Shown: positions 13,085-24,970, counted from the first letter of the stretch. The stretch is 64,000 nucleotides of DNA from Tamarix chinensis (GCA_030549775.1 CM060172.1:52503942-52567941), one strand, 5' to 3'. The notes: generated by a model not told the origin, from the letters alone. Program-made: numbers and translations.

Positions 13085-13520
13085 GTACCAGTCCACTAGT
13101 TATAACAGTGGCCCAGGAGTGTTTTACCTTGGAAGATGATTATGAGTACCGGTCCACCAGATATAATAGTGGCCCAGGAGCATTTTGCACTGAAAGATGA
13201 TTATGAGTACCGATCCACCGGATATAATAGTGGCCTAGGAGCATATTGCCCTCGATGATGCTTATATATATTCCGGTCCACCAACTATAATAGTGGGGGT
13301 TTCAAGCTCAATAAATTTAATTTGGTTGTAAATAAATTATGGAAAAATACTAATCACTTATAGTGGAACGCCATGTGAGTTAGGGCCAGACTGGTCCATC
13401 GGTAAATAATATTGGCTAGGAGCGTTATTCCCTAAAGACCAATCAACCGACAATAATAGTGGTTAGGAGCGTTCTACCATGTATATATTTCGGTCCATCG
13501 ACTATAATAGTGGGATTTCT
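13085..13520 (+). repeat. CCGGTCCACCGG / ATAATAGTGG modules in element A
   Basis: Repeated units, with the first ones spaced about 62 bases, each with a CCGGTCCACC-like core, then ATAATAGTGG and often CCCAGGAGC. The same module occurs in B (17905-18260), D (35820-36115, antisense) and E (46075-46430), and degenerate in C. Confidence 0.8.
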
Positions 13521-14177
13521 ACACTCACATGGATATATAATCCGAGATGGTTGAATAATGATGGACTAATGGCTTAAGGCTCGAAAGTATTGATTGTACA
13601 TTATGAATTATTAATATTTGATGGACTTGTTAAGTATGTGATTGTGGTGTGTGGATTTCTTATTATATATGTATATAGTTTTGTATCATGTGTTGCATTG
13701 CGGGCCTACTTTTTAAGTGCGCTTTAAAGGGTTACTCAGTACCATAGTACTAAAGGGTTTCATTCGTGGGGCCCCTACCTATTCAATGGGCAGAGTCCCT
13801 TGCATGTCTTTTCAGGTGCTATTCAAGTGGGAAACAAGAAAGAGCGTAAGTTTTGTTTGGAATTTGATAGGGTTTCATTATTTCCTTTTTAACTCTTGGT
13901 TTCAATGAGATCTTCATCCTGTAACCACCATTGGTGAATTTTATTCTTATAAAAGGTTCATTGTATCACTCTGATTTTTAATATAGTTTAAATTTATAGC
14001 AATTAGTATTTTATTCTTTTAGCCTTAACACTTGGTACTAGAATGGTATGAGTGAACCGGTCTGGTAGTGTGGCAGTAATATCCCTAGAATTCACAAGTC
14101 TTGTTATTTCACTTTCGCTAAATCTTTTAATAAAACAAAAAAAAAATAGTAGTGAATTTTGGGGGTGTTATAGAGAC

Positions 14178-14646
14178 TCTAGGCAACTCATCAACCTAAT
14201 TATCATTAGCTTGATTGAGTTTTTTTTTTCAGTATGGCAAGGATGGACTTTTTCATCAACCATGTCTAGTTGTTAGCTTAAGGGTATCACGGTGTTGAAA
14301 ACGCAACTTGATCCCCTATTCCATGTAAAAATCTTTAAAATAACTGTAAATGAATTGGGAATCATTATCTACAACAATTTATCTAGGCATCCCAAATTAG
14401 GAAATTTTTTTTTTACTTCATTATTGCAAAAGTGAGTGAGTCCTTTGGCTTCAACCCATTTGGTGAAGTAGTTAATCAAGACCAACATCTATTAACGTTG
14501 GTTAGGTTCCATCAACATCTTCCCTATTACGTCCATTTTCTACTTTATGAAGGACCATGGAGCATGGATGGTGTGCAATTGCTTCATAGTTAGTGGATAG
14601 CTTGTGCAAGTCTCTAATATTCGCCACACTTCCTAGTTGAAACAAT
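14178..14646 (-). pseudogene. Tat-like Ty3/gypsy integrase, core N-terminal part (fragment)
   Basis: Minus-strand reading: APWSFIK near 14550, then NYFTKWVEAKGLTHFCNNEV near 14460, then VVDNDSQFIYSYFKDFY near 14350, then LNQANDN and VDELPRV near 14200. NYFTKWVEA and the downstream order are typical of Tat-lineage integrases. Frameshifts and stops interrupt it. It is cut on the right by element C at 14647 and on the left by element A at 14172. Confidence 0.8.
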
Positions 14647-14867
14647 TGTAACACCCTAAAATTTGTAACTAAAAAAAAGGTTAAAGCGAAAGTGTAGAAT
14701 AAACATAATTGGTTGTTACCACCATACTCAATATAATTTTATATTACCATACCATACGTACATCAAATACAAAGCAAAGCAATCAAACATTAGAGAATAA
14801 TAAAACAGAGAAAGAGATAGGTTTTATAAACTTTAACAAATTTTTGGATACTTATATTGAGTATAAA
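14647..14867 (-). mobile_element. Element C, 3' terminal piece (antisense)
   Basis: TGTAACACCCTAAAATTTG at 14647 is the reverse complement of the 3' end of this family (compare D at 34745 and 35147), including the GTTACC..CCA stretch near 14716. It is separated from the rest of C (19005-21030) by element B, whose target duplication ATAAA lies at 14863-14867. The flank ACAAT at 14642-14646 should be C's own duplication; its partner is lost. Confidence 0.75.
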
Positions 14868-16309
14868 TGAAATGCCCCAAAAATAGGTATAATTAAATAA
14901 GTATTTATTAGGGAATTTATTTATTTATTTATTTTATTTGGAATGTGAAGGATTTATTTAGGGAAAATTAATAATAATTTTATAAAGGAAAATTTGGGAT
15001 TTTTGCTAATTAAAAAGGAATTTAGGAGAAAAAATTTAAAAACCTTAAAATAACCTAAAAAGGAGATTTAGTATTATTTTATTTAAATATTTTTAGTTTG
15101 AATACCCAAAATATTCTAATTAATTTATTTAACCCCAAACCACTTAAATTTTCTCTTTTTCTTCCTTTTTCCTTTCTCTTTTTCTTCCTTCTTTTTCTTT
15201 CTTTTCTTTATTTTTCTTTATTTTCTTCTTTTTCTTTTTCTCCCACCGGATTGGGCCTGAGCGCGGCCCAATTCTTCCTCTTTTCCTTCCTTCTCACGTG
15301 GCCCATCGTCGTTCCCTTTATGTGGCATCCAAACATTGCGTTTTGGAGCCTGTTTCCACTAAGACACCACATCTCATTTAAAGGGCTTATAATCGGCACC
15401 GATCGGCCCGGTTCTCCTCTTTTCTATTTCTTTCTCGGCCGTCGGTTCACCCCCTTCTTCCTTCTTCCTCCTCCTTCCCCTCCGTCGTCGAGCCTGCAAC
15501 CTCCACCCCCGAAAATGGAGCCACCGGCCACGAGGGTTTTGACCGGCCGATTCCCCCCTTCATTTTCTCCCTCTTGACTCACATATTAGCTTGGCATGAT
15601 CGGTTATCCTCAACTCCTGTTCATTCTCACCCTATTTTCTCTCAAAGGATCGAACCCGACCAAAACAAGAGCCAGCCGATTACTGCTGCAAGCTATCCCA
15701 AAACCTAATAGAATACCCTCATGCCGACCCGGAAAACCCTACCATTCCCTCTAACCTTTATAAGTAGCCTTGATTGGAGTGTTTTCAAAACTTTTCCTCC
15801 CCGAAACCCTAAGAGGTAACCTTGTGCCACCTTGACTTCAGATGAGCCTTCCGCCACTGATAGCCAACCTCGCCGCCACCTCTGCATCCCAAATTCTTTC
15901 TTGCATTGCACTCTAGCTAACTTAGCTCTCCACATCCCTCGATTCTTCTCGCACGAGCTGCCATAGCCATGCGAAATCTCCTGTCCATCTTGTAAAAATC
16001 TTTACGTGGCAACCTTTAAGCCACCTTCCGCCACCACATCTGCCACTTCTATTACCTTTTGCACCACCCAAAAACTTCTTCTAATTCTCCTCCACCGAAC
16101 CATAACCTTATTTTCTCTTTTCCTCTTCTCTTTCCCTCTTTTTCTTCATCTTTTCCCCTCTTAGACTCCTTTTTCGGCTACCGCTGTGCACCACCGCTGG
16201 TGCCACCCATCCCCACTGACTCAAGGTGAAACCCTACACCTTCTTGGCCCTTCCTTTCTATTTATTGAAGTTTGTTATGTTTTTATTCTAATTTTTAATG
16301 TTTATTCAA

Positions 16310-16664
16310 TTATAATTATTATTATTATTATCATCATTATTATTATTTTTATTAGTTATAACATTATTGATAAAAATTTTTGGCAGGGTTGAGGTTATTC
16401 TTGAGTTAATTAAATTTTTAGTTTCAAATTTTAGGAAATTATATGAATTATTATAAGCTTACTATTATTATTATTATTATTATTAGTGTAATTATTTTAT
16501 TAATATTGTAATTATTTAAGGGGGGCCGAGACCTTAAATTTTAATTAAGTCTCGCACCCTTGTATTTTTAGTACTATTATTACTATTAATATTATTATTA
16601 TATTTATTAATTTTAATATTAAAAGTTATATATGTTGTTGTTGTTGTTGTTTTTGTTGTTGTTG

Positions 16665-16737
<73 letters not shown>

Positions 16738-16910
16738 TACTACTACTACTACTACTATTATTGAATAGTAATTTCATCATTTGGAGGTAGGGTCGAAAAC
16801 CCCACCTTGTAATTTTTAAGCTTATATTATTATTATTATTATTATTTCTATTAATAATATTATTATTGCTAATATTTTGTTATTATTAAAATGATTATTA
16901 TTATCTTTAA
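16310..16910 (+). repeat. ATT/GTT/TAC trinucleotide arrays in element B
   Basis: Several runs of (ATT)n at 16315-16355, 16460-16485, 16668-16735 and 16828-16847, joined by (TTG)n at 16635-16668 and (TAC)n at 16736-16757. The antisense counterpart is the large TAA array of element D. Confidence 0.9.
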
Positions 16911-17389
16911 TAACATTATTTTGGGGAAGGATAGAAGCCCTTATATCACCTTTTTTGTTTTAAATTATAATAGTATTTCATTAGTATTTTTTATAGTTAA
17001 TTTTAGTATAGTATTATTTTAATTAAAAGTCAAATCTTTGGATAAGTTAGAAATTACTAGTATTTTTAGGAGGGAACCTAATTCTAGTATTTTTCCCATA
17101 ATAGGTGAGCCTAGTCAAAGTCCTCCAGTGGTATAGGAGCGTGCTCCAAGACCGGTGACATTTTAGGTAAGGGGTGCTAAGGCCATGTGTGTAATATGTG
17201 ATTTTATGCTATGCCTACCATGTGATATGAATTATAGTGTATTTCATGTGTATATTGTATAAGTGTTATGAATACAGCATGATTATGAAGTTGAAGTATG
17301 TTGGTGTGAATAAGTTATGGCATGAGAATTATGTGTATAATTGTGTTATCATTACAGTATGATGTGGCCTTAAGACATGCATGCTAGGG

Positions 17390-17830
17390 TTTTGCATGGG
17401 GGGTATTAATATTGCATGGTGTTAGGGTTTTGCATGATGGTGTTAATGTCGCATGGTGATAGGGTTTTGCATGGCGGTATTAAGGTTCACATGGTGGTAT
17501 TAATGTTGCATGGTATTAGGGTTTGCATGGAATTCATGTTCGTATGATAGAGTTATGGTTGCATGGAAGTGGGGTTTACGTGGAGATAGAGTTTGCATGG
17601 GAGTTAGGGTTTGCATGGAAGTGTGGTTTATATGGAGCTAGGGTTTGCATGGGATTTAGGGTTCGCATGGAAGTGTGGTTTACGTGGAGCTAGGGTTTGC
17701 ATGGGAGTTAGGGTTTGCATAGAAGTGTGGTTTACGTGGAGTTAGGTTTTGCATGGGAGTTAGGGTTTGCATGGAAGTGTAGTTTACATGGAGCTAGGAT
17801 TGCATGGAAACTAGGGTTTACATGAAGTTA
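17390..17830 (+). repeat. TTTGCATGG minisatellite in element B
   Basis: Tandem, imperfect repeats with the core AGGGTTTGCATGG alternating with GTGTGGTTTACGTGGAG. The composite period is about 54 bases in the cleanest part (17590-17790). Antisense relatives with TCCATGCAAACCCTA lie in element D near 36740-36830. Confidence 0.85.
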
Positions 17831-17904
17831 GGCATGCATGTCTAGGCGAACGTTTCTGAATAAATTATTTAAGACACTAATAATTTAAAGTGAAATATTA
17901 TTGA

Positions 17905-18260
17905 GTCGGGTCTAGGATGATCCACCGGTCAGGAATAGTGGTTAGGATTTTTACCCTATAAGTGACCAGTCCACCGGCGAATAATAGTGGTGTGGACTTT
18001 GTCCCGCAAGTGACCGGCCCACCGGCAATAATAGTGGGGTGACTCGGGTTCAATAAACACAAACCATAATTGCTAAGGTTCTTAAAAGACACTAATTACT
18101 TACAGTGGAACACCATGTGAGTAGGAACCAGACTGATCCACCGGTCAGGAATAGTGGTGTAGACTATTGTCCCGCAAATGACCGGTCTACCGATGAATAA
18201 TAGTGGTGTGAACTTTGTCTCACAAGTGACCGGCCCACCGGCTTAAATAGCGGGGTGTTC
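17905..18260 (+). repeat. CCGGTCCACCGG / ATAATAGTGG modules in element B
   Basis: Two clusters of the module (17910-18040 and 18130-18260) separated by a stretch like GACACTAATTACTTACAGTGG. It is the same two-cluster arrangement seen antisense in D at 35820-36115. Confidence 0.8.
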
Positions 18261-18497
18261 CTGTACTTACATGGATTTGATAAAAGGAATGGTGTGTATC
18301 GAATTTCGATAAAATATTAATTAAATAATTAATCTGGACTGTTTGGGCCTTTATATGTGGGCTTGATCATTTATAAGTTGTATGCTTATCTGTATAATCT
18401 TATGCATTATATATTAGGGCTTGAAAGTGTAAGTTGAGTATTATTCTGTATGATTTATGTGATTATGTGTCGGTCTTAGTGCTTGGTTACCTTACTT

Positions 18498-18512
18498 AGT
18501 ACGTAGCGTACT
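18498..18512. promoter_or_regulatory. Dyad AGTACG-TAG-CGTACT in element B
   Basis: Perfect 6-base inverted repeat with a 3-base spacer, followed by CACCC..TGGGTGCTGCTCATTCCCAT. The same box lies antisense at 35622-35636 in D, and degenerate forms occur in A (13738-13751), C (about 19235) and F (about 54645). Conservation suggests a functional site of the element; its role is unknown. Confidence 0.55.
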
Positions 18513-19004
18513 AATCACCCCTTTTATGGGTGCTGCTCATTCCCATGAGTAGAAAACCCATCTGACTTGCTGTAGGTAGGAGATGTTTATTTTGATGTTA
18601 TTGATGTCTATGGGACATCATGTGGAGCCGAGTGATGATTGGGCTGGATCGGTTTCTAGAGTGAAGTGGCCAACTTTCTATTGAGATTATTATTACTATC
18701 TTGTTTTTTATGATTAGCACTTCTGAAACAATTTCATTATTGTAGTTATCTCTTTTTCCCTGAAAAACTAACTCTCGTATTTTGGATTGTGTAAAGACTT
18801 ATGCATACCTGATTCCCATATTTATGAATTCGGATTATTTATTAATATTATGAGTTTTTTTCTTAGCCTTAGCACTTGGTACTAGAACTGTAGGAATGAA
18901 CCGGTCTGGTACTAAGTGTAGCGGTAACATCTCCAGAATTTACGGTTTTAATTTATAAGTATTGTTCTAAAAAAATGTGTAAATTTTGGGGGTGTTACAA
19001 TAAA

Positions 19005-21030
19005 AGACAAGATACATAGGAGAAATATTATGAACTAAAAGTCCTGAGAGGTATCTAGGCCAAAAGTATCAATTGGATAGCCTTACTTTAAGACCCAAGT
19101 TTAGAATATAGAATCAACACTTTTCCCTAATAAGCACATCAAAAGCAACATAGTCATCCAAGGGGCCTTCAAATACTATCACAAACTCAATTGAATTCTC
19201 TACTCATGGGAATGAGAAACGCTCATAAAAAGAATGGTTAGTATGTTGTGTACTAAATAAGAAAACAATACAGTCATAGAAAGGTCACATAAAGTCATAA
19301 GGTACAACAACAAGGGATAACACACATATATATTAACATATGAGGGTGCCAAATCATTTAATGATTCCAGGTCCTATAATAATAAAGGCATGGCTAATAT
19401 CCATAATCTTATTCAGGTTGAGTTTAAAGACCCCACTATTGTCAATTGGTAAAATGATGTCATAATATACAACCCCAAGGTATGATGTCAATAATATACG
19501 ATCCTAGGGCATATATATCTCAGCTACTATTCTAATGATGGAACAAACAGGTACAACCAATCCTGACTCACGTGATATTTTACTTTAAGTGATTAATATC
19601 TTATCAATGATTACAATCATTCAAATGATGTATTTAAATTTGATTTCAAGGACCCTACTGTTATCATTCAATGGAATGGTATCAATAATATAAAACCTTA
19701 GGAAATAAAGGTCATGGACACTATTCTCATCCTATGGAACACAAGGGCACAACCTCTAGGATAGAAATCTCCTAACCAATATTCTCATCTGATGAAATAG
19801 ATAGGTATAATCAACCCTGACTCATATGATAATTCACTATAAATAATTAATATATTATTTGTGGTTATTTGTTTCAAGTTCATCATGTAAATACACACAA
19901 ATACATGTAAGGTACATGTCCCAATATATTTTTCTAAGGACAAACCATATTTTTCCTAAGAAACCCTAATTTTATAAATCAAGCATAATTTATTCCCTAG
20001 TACTTATTTTATAACAAAATTAAATACCCATTCTTACAATACTATTATTGACAACATACTCAAAAATCAACATTTAAATCCAATGTCTTACACATGCGAT
20101 AATAGCCTACCTTTAGGGTAACTAATCGCACTTCCTTTCACAAATATAGCATAACTTTTCCTAGAAAAACCATATAATCACCAAAATTAATATACATTAC
20201 AAAAATATTATTATTAAAAACATATAAAAACTAAGGTCCAACTCTCATGCCTTATAAATGCAATAATAGCCTATCCTTGAGGTTACTAGTCATATTTCCC
20301 CACAAAACCCTTATTGCACAAATTAATTATAACTTTCCTATGAGACTCATATGACTACCACCTTTAATATTAATACCAAAAATTTCAATATCAACGATAT
20401 ATCCTAAATTTAAGGAAAAATTCTAATATTTCACACATATGATAATGACTCCACCCTTAGAGTTACTATTACCACTTACAACTACTTATATCATTTATCG
20501 AACTTGGATCCTTTTATATTCACTCCAAAAATTTCACATAACACACTTGGCATAATTCTAACCAATTAGTACATTAAAATACCCAATATTCCATTTTTAC
20601 CTATATTGACCAAAATACCCCTAACATAGCTAAAATACACATATTTCCACACAAAAAAAATTATGATTCACAATATAAATAGTTTTTCTAATATATATCA
20701 TCCTAAAAATACATGATCTTAGTTATATTTACATACGATAAATCTTGATTCATACCAACCAACATTATACACAAACTCATGCTTCCACAACTTTCTTACT
20801 TCAACATATAATACCACATATCATATAACATCATTATCATAAATATATTTTCCATACAATAATTCAAGCATGATATTGCATACACATATACACATACCAC
20901 ACATGAAAGCCTTACCTATGACATATATCCTTAATAAAGTGTCTTTGGTCTCTAAGCATGTAAGACCTATGATTCCTCATCCAATACCACTAGAATATCA
21001 CCTTAAAATATAAAATATTAGACTTTAGTA
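19005..21030 (-). mobile_element. Element C, main piece (antisense, decayed and truncated)
   Basis: Reverse-strand relative of B and D. It has the CTCATGGGAATGAG box and a degenerate dyad at 19200-19255, module remnants (CCCACTATTGTCAATTGG, near 19430), and a stretch at 20900-21000 that matches D around 37200-37290. Divergence is high. It stops near 21030, where Ty1/copia sequence begins, so its 5' part is missing. Confidence 0.65.
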
Positions 21031-21690
21031 AAAGAATTTTCTAAGGAGAACAAGGTGAAGACTTTGGATGTGCCCAAATCCAAAGTGATTGTAGTGGCTT
21101 GCTTAGTCATCGGTTCATACTCTACAGATGTGAGATGCTTGATGTATGATGTGATTAGTACCAAACATTATATTTCTCAAGTGGTGAGTCTCTTGAAGAT
21201 ACCTTAGTTAGGTGTGGTGAAAATTCTAAGGTTCTTGGTGTATACAGTATCACCTTGTGTTGAGTATGTATTGTCAACTATTCTATTAATGGATTACTCT
21301 AATCTTAGTTGTGGTCCTGATGATCAGAGGTACACTATTTTGCTAGTGTTCAAGCTTATAGGTTCTAAGATTGTGTGTTTAGCTATGATAGAGGCTTTTT
21401 AGGAATCCTTGTAGCTTGATGGTTTAGTATGTGATTTAGAGTTTGGTCACAGTGTTGTAGTTGTTCATGTTGATAGCCATAGTGCAATTTATTTAGTGAA
21501 GAATTAGAATTCTTTTCATCATCAAATGAAGCAAATTGAAATTAGGAATTAATTTATTTGGAGTGTTGTTGCTATAAGCAAAGTTGTGTTCGAGAAAGTG
21601 GATATTTTGGATAATCTTACTAATATGCTAACAAAGTCACTAATCGTAGATAAGTTTGATTATTCACGGACTTGATTAGTGTTCATAGGC
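21030..21690 (+). pseudogene. Ty1/copia polyprotein 3' end (RNase H region), decayed
   Basis: Plus-strand reading with several stops. A segment like KILRFL (21218) matches the end of the copia reverse transcriptase region. VVVVHVDSHSAIYLVKN (about 21455-21510) is the RNase H DSQSAI-type motif. Then come KQIEIRN.FIW and a VFEKVDILDNLTNMLTKSL segment (about 21585-21640) typical of the copia C-terminus. The 5' four-fifths of the element is absent. Confidence 0.85.
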
Positions 21691-21830
21691 CATGAGGTCC
21701 TTTATTAAGCTATCTTTTTTTTGTATAGGTCTTTATATATTATGCATCACAAATACTACGTCAAGGTAGAGAATTGTGAGTTTTGGCTAGGTATTTGAAT
21801 ACAACATAACATTGTGTCGGTTCATGCATG

Positions 21831-22326
21831 TGTTGAAGAAGTTTAGTGTAATATGGAGGTTTGTGTGAGAAAATGGAGGTTTTGTATTAATAAACATGGA
21901 GCATGTTTCTCTGGTGAATCTTTGATGTGTTTTAAGCAAAATTTGAGAGTAAGAAAATAAATATAAGGGTACCGTGTTTCCTAAACACGTATCGTATTTT
22001 TGTGATATTTTTGAAACATGTTGGTTTACCCTGTAGGGTTTTTTCTTCTATAAAAGGAGGCATGTTAAAACCCTAGCCATCGAGAGTCATGTGTCCCAAC
22101 TTTTTCTTCTCCATAGAATTCTCCATATAAAGAGAATTATATATTTGTTTATTTAATTGATTGATTGTTAAATTGTTTTAATCATCTTGTAATTATACAA
22201 GAGAACGAATAAATACCTTTACTTTTTCCTCAATTTTTCTCTTTTATGATTGAATCTTTAATTGTGCATAATCTTATTAATTCCAATTTGGTTTAGATCT
22301 CTCTAACTCCACTCTATTCTGCAACA
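21831..22326 (+). repeat. Ty1/copia 3' LTR
   Basis: 496 bases, TGTTGAAG start and TGCAACA end (inverted ends TGTTG/CAACA). It contains a TATA-like CTATAAAAGG near 22050 and AATAAA near 22208. It lies downstream of the RNase H remnant in the same orientation and abuts Tat-like reverse transcriptase sequence at 22327, which fixes the insertion boundary. Confidence 0.85.
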
Positions 22327-23460
22327 CATTGGTACATATCTCTAGAATTTTGAGACCAAAAAAACAAAATTTATAGCAAAAAAGTCTCCACTTAATAATA
22401 ATGAGTTTTTTTTTTCAAGTTAGGAGGGTGAATACAAATCTTATTGTAGCTTGAGAAAGAATCCGTGAAGTTGAGTGGTTCATGCCTAATAGTGGCATCC
22501 ATCATCTTGTCAATAAAGGAAAGTGGAAAGGAATCCTTTGTGCAAGCTTTGTTTATATCCATGAATTCAACATATACACTCCACTGCCCTTTTTTTCTTG
22601 TTCACAATGACTATGCTAGCCAAACAATCTAGTAGTGGACTTCGAGGATAAAGTCGGTGTCAAGAAACTTTTGTATTTCTTCATTAATGACTAGGTTATA
22701 ATCCAAGGCAAATTTTATACACCTCTACTTTATCGATAGATGTTTAGGTCAACTTGGAGCTTATTAGTATAGATCTCTAGGTCTTTTTCAATTGCGTTAA
22801 TATAGGACTAGGTGAAGCAATCATGTTTTTCCCTATAAAAATCCATTAATGACTATCAGATTTAGGGGTTGAGGTTTGAACCAATCATGACCTTATGTTC
22901 TAGTGCTTTGAAGAGGAGTCTCTCCAAGCTATTATAACAACATCTCAAACTATAATTCCTAAAAAAAGTTTCAGTTTTGCCTTAATTATGCTCTATTAAC
23001 ATGCACAGGAAGCCCTATAGGTTTTGGTTACTTCTTTGACCCCTTGATGGTTTGAAAAGCATTTAACTTGGCTCTAATTTGTAGATACAACTCACATCTT
23101 GTGAATCTAACCCAAGAATGATCTTGTAGGTAGAGGGGCAATAGACCACTAGAAACTTGGTATTGAGATTAAGCCCCTTAGCATAGACCAATAGCTAAAT
23201 AAGCCCACAAAATTGAGCAAGTGGGCTTAGGATACCATAATTCCAAGCTTCCATTTTCTTAGTCCTACAAGGGATTCCTACGACTTCAAGGTCTAAGGGG
23301 ACATGGTTGAATTGGGCACCTATTTGGACAAAATCCAATAAATCAAATAGTGACCGACAAACCATCACAGGGGTGCCTCGGTCTCATAAGACAAGGCCAC
23401 CATGTTGAACATTGACAATTACATGATAAGAAGTATTAGCGAGGTGAATTATAAGATATA
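22327..23460 (-). pseudogene. Tat-like Ty3/gypsy protease and reverse transcriptase (fragment)
   Basis: Minus-strand reading through frameshifts. The protease tail has FLVVYCPSTYKIILG near 23150. The reverse transcriptase start has VINEEIQKFL near 22680, then SVYVEFMDINKACTKDSFPL near 22560, then CIHPPNLKKK near 22420 and a segment like FGLKNSRDMYQ ending at 22327. The NKACTKDSFPL type is characteristic of Tat-lineage elements. It is cut at 22326/22327 by the copia insertion. The catalytic YVDD region, RNase H and integrase N-terminus are missing from the window. Confidence 0.8.
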
Positions 23461-24470
23461 GTCCAAATATTTCATGCTTTAACTCCTCAAGAGTTGGTTC
23501 TCTTATCTAAATCATGGATTATTTTCACATCTTTATTTGTTGAGTTGATGCTCAGTAGCGCTTGCACCAAATTTTGGTTCATTTATTTGGGGCGAATTAT
23601 CCCTATAGGGGTTAGTGTAATGAATTAATCATCTTATAGAGGAGAATAAGATATATCCACCATGGTATAAATGTCTAAATTACTTTTACCCTATGAGAAT
23701 AAACATTAATAGGGTCCCACGGTAGACACCAAATTGTAGACCTTTACAATCTATAACAGGTACATGGCTAGCATTTGGGTAGGACACTACCAATTCTCCA
23801 AAAAGAAAAAAGATTGAGCATCATAGAAACATTGGTGCAGTGTACTCATAAAGATGCTCCAATACTTAAGTCAATAACATAGGACATAAATAATGTGAAT
23901 GGAAAAGGAGAGATGGGTTGAAGTGACTTAGTTGTTAGGCCATGTAAGCAAATCCGCCACTGACTAAGGGTTTAAGGTACCAAATTAGAAGCATTTTTGG
24001 GGATGCCTTTTAGGCCCAACGAATAGAAAATGGTTGATAGATAAATGATTTAGTAGTAGAATGTTAAGATCAAGTAATGAGAGGCGGATGCTCAGTTGAT
24101 TGCTAAGATTAGCTTTTCCCTCTACCCCAAGGGTCTTGCAACTCCACTATTGATATAGGTCATGGCTTACAATTTACCCTAGTATGAGGTTGGATAAGGA
24201 CATCATTAGAGGTAGCCAATAATATAAAATTGGGGAGTTGGGTCACATTCAAATAGAGTGGAGGATAACTAATTATGAATTAACCACATTAATATTGAGA
24301 TCTCTAGATTCATTTGTAATACTATTTCACGAGATGACTCTATTGAGTTTAAGAGGATAACCTTGTGAGGTTTTGGGTAACCAAGGCATATAAATCTTCC
24401 AAGATTCATCAATTTGGGTTGGACTTCCAAATTTTTCCCATACAATATCTAACACCATTAGTAAAGTCTC
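23461..24470 (-). mobile_element. 5' part of the Tat-like element (possible leader and LTR)
   Basis: Minus-strand DNA upstream of the protease. Near 23713-23735 the reverse strand reads TTTGGTGTCTACCGTGGGACC, close in layout to primer sites of the TTTGGCGCC type in plant gypsy elements. If so, DNA beyond 23735 is LTR and gag is largely deleted. No clear gag domain is visible. Boundaries are uncertain. Confidence 0.4.
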
Positions 24471-24677
24471 TTAAATTATTAGTTAGACTTCCAACATCAT
24501 CTCTATCATTATAAATTATACTTACACTTGCACAAATAAATCTTTTCCCCCTTCGTTTAGTTAGAATGATGAAGAGTTTACTTTAGTTGTATTTTTTAAT
24601 TATCGTTTAAAACTAATTCAATCACTAACGTCATTTCATTAATTAAGCAAAATTAGTGGTACATACATTTTACTATT

Positions 24678-24970
24678 CACTATAAGAAAGAGGTGTTGCT
24701 GATTTAGGTCAACATTTTCCATGATAGTGGTTATAGATATTTAACTGGGTTGAAATATTAGAGTAATGATGTGTTTATATTTCTTTCTCAAATCTAAAAT
24801 AGGTAATCCACAAAAATAAAAAATAAAAAACATGTCAACTTTGTGACTATTATCATAAATATATACAATTGATAGATATAACCATAACATATTAATTGAA
24901 ATTAGAATTACAGATATTAGAGATATTGAGTTTGAATCCCTCTCTATTAGTATTATACACCCTTATAGTG
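24678..24970. mobile_element. CACTA (En/Spm-type) miniature element
   Basis: 293 bases with inverted ends CACTATAAG (24678-24686) and CTTATAGTG (24962-24970), and a 3-base duplication ATT on both sides (24675-24677, 24971-24973). Terminal CAC/GTG and a 3-base duplication are the diagnostic CACTA signature. There is no coding capacity, so it is non-autonomous. Confidence 0.8.

Larger units (their letters stand above)
9065..14172 (+). mobile_element. Long solo-LTR-like element A
   Basis: A 5108-base unit starting TGTAATTTTCC and ending GGGGGTGTTATA, with GAGAC duplicated at 9060-9064 and 14173-14177. It contains no second LTR and no polymerase domain, so it looks like a solo LTR (or LARD-like unit). 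Internal order: AT-rich start, C/T-rich block 9370-10640, arrays of about 30 bases at 11290-12300, a conserved stretch 12650-13020, CCGGTCCACCGG-type modules 13085-13520, a dyad at 13738-13751 and a conserved 3' end 14010-14172. It sits in the Tat-like integrase. Orientation is taken from matching elements B and E. Confidence 0.85.
14868..18999 (+). mobile_element. Long solo-LTR-like element B
   Basis: A 4132-base unit starting TGAAATGCCCC and ending GGGGGTGTTACA, flanked by ATAAA at 14863-14867 and 19000-19004. Internal order: AT-rich start, C/T-rich block 15150-16260, ATT-type arrays 16310-16910, TTTGCATGG repeats 17390-17830, CCGGTCCACCGG modules 17905-18260, a dyad at 18498-18512, and a conserved 3' end from about 18860. 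No internal coding domains. Its 5' end type matches D, not A, E or G. It inserted into antisense element C. Confidence 0.87.

Noticed and set aside
17390..17830. Telomere-like TTTAGGG content
   Set aside because: Only scattered TAGGGTTT inside a longer TTTGCATGG repeat; no run of the plant telomere unit TTTAGGG.
14642..19004. A single element from 14647 to 18999 with TGTAAC..GTTACA ends
   Set aside because: The flanks do not match (ACAAT against ATAAA). The ATAAA duplication and the TGAAATGCCCC start place the sense element at 14868-18999, and 14647-14867 is the antisense end of C.
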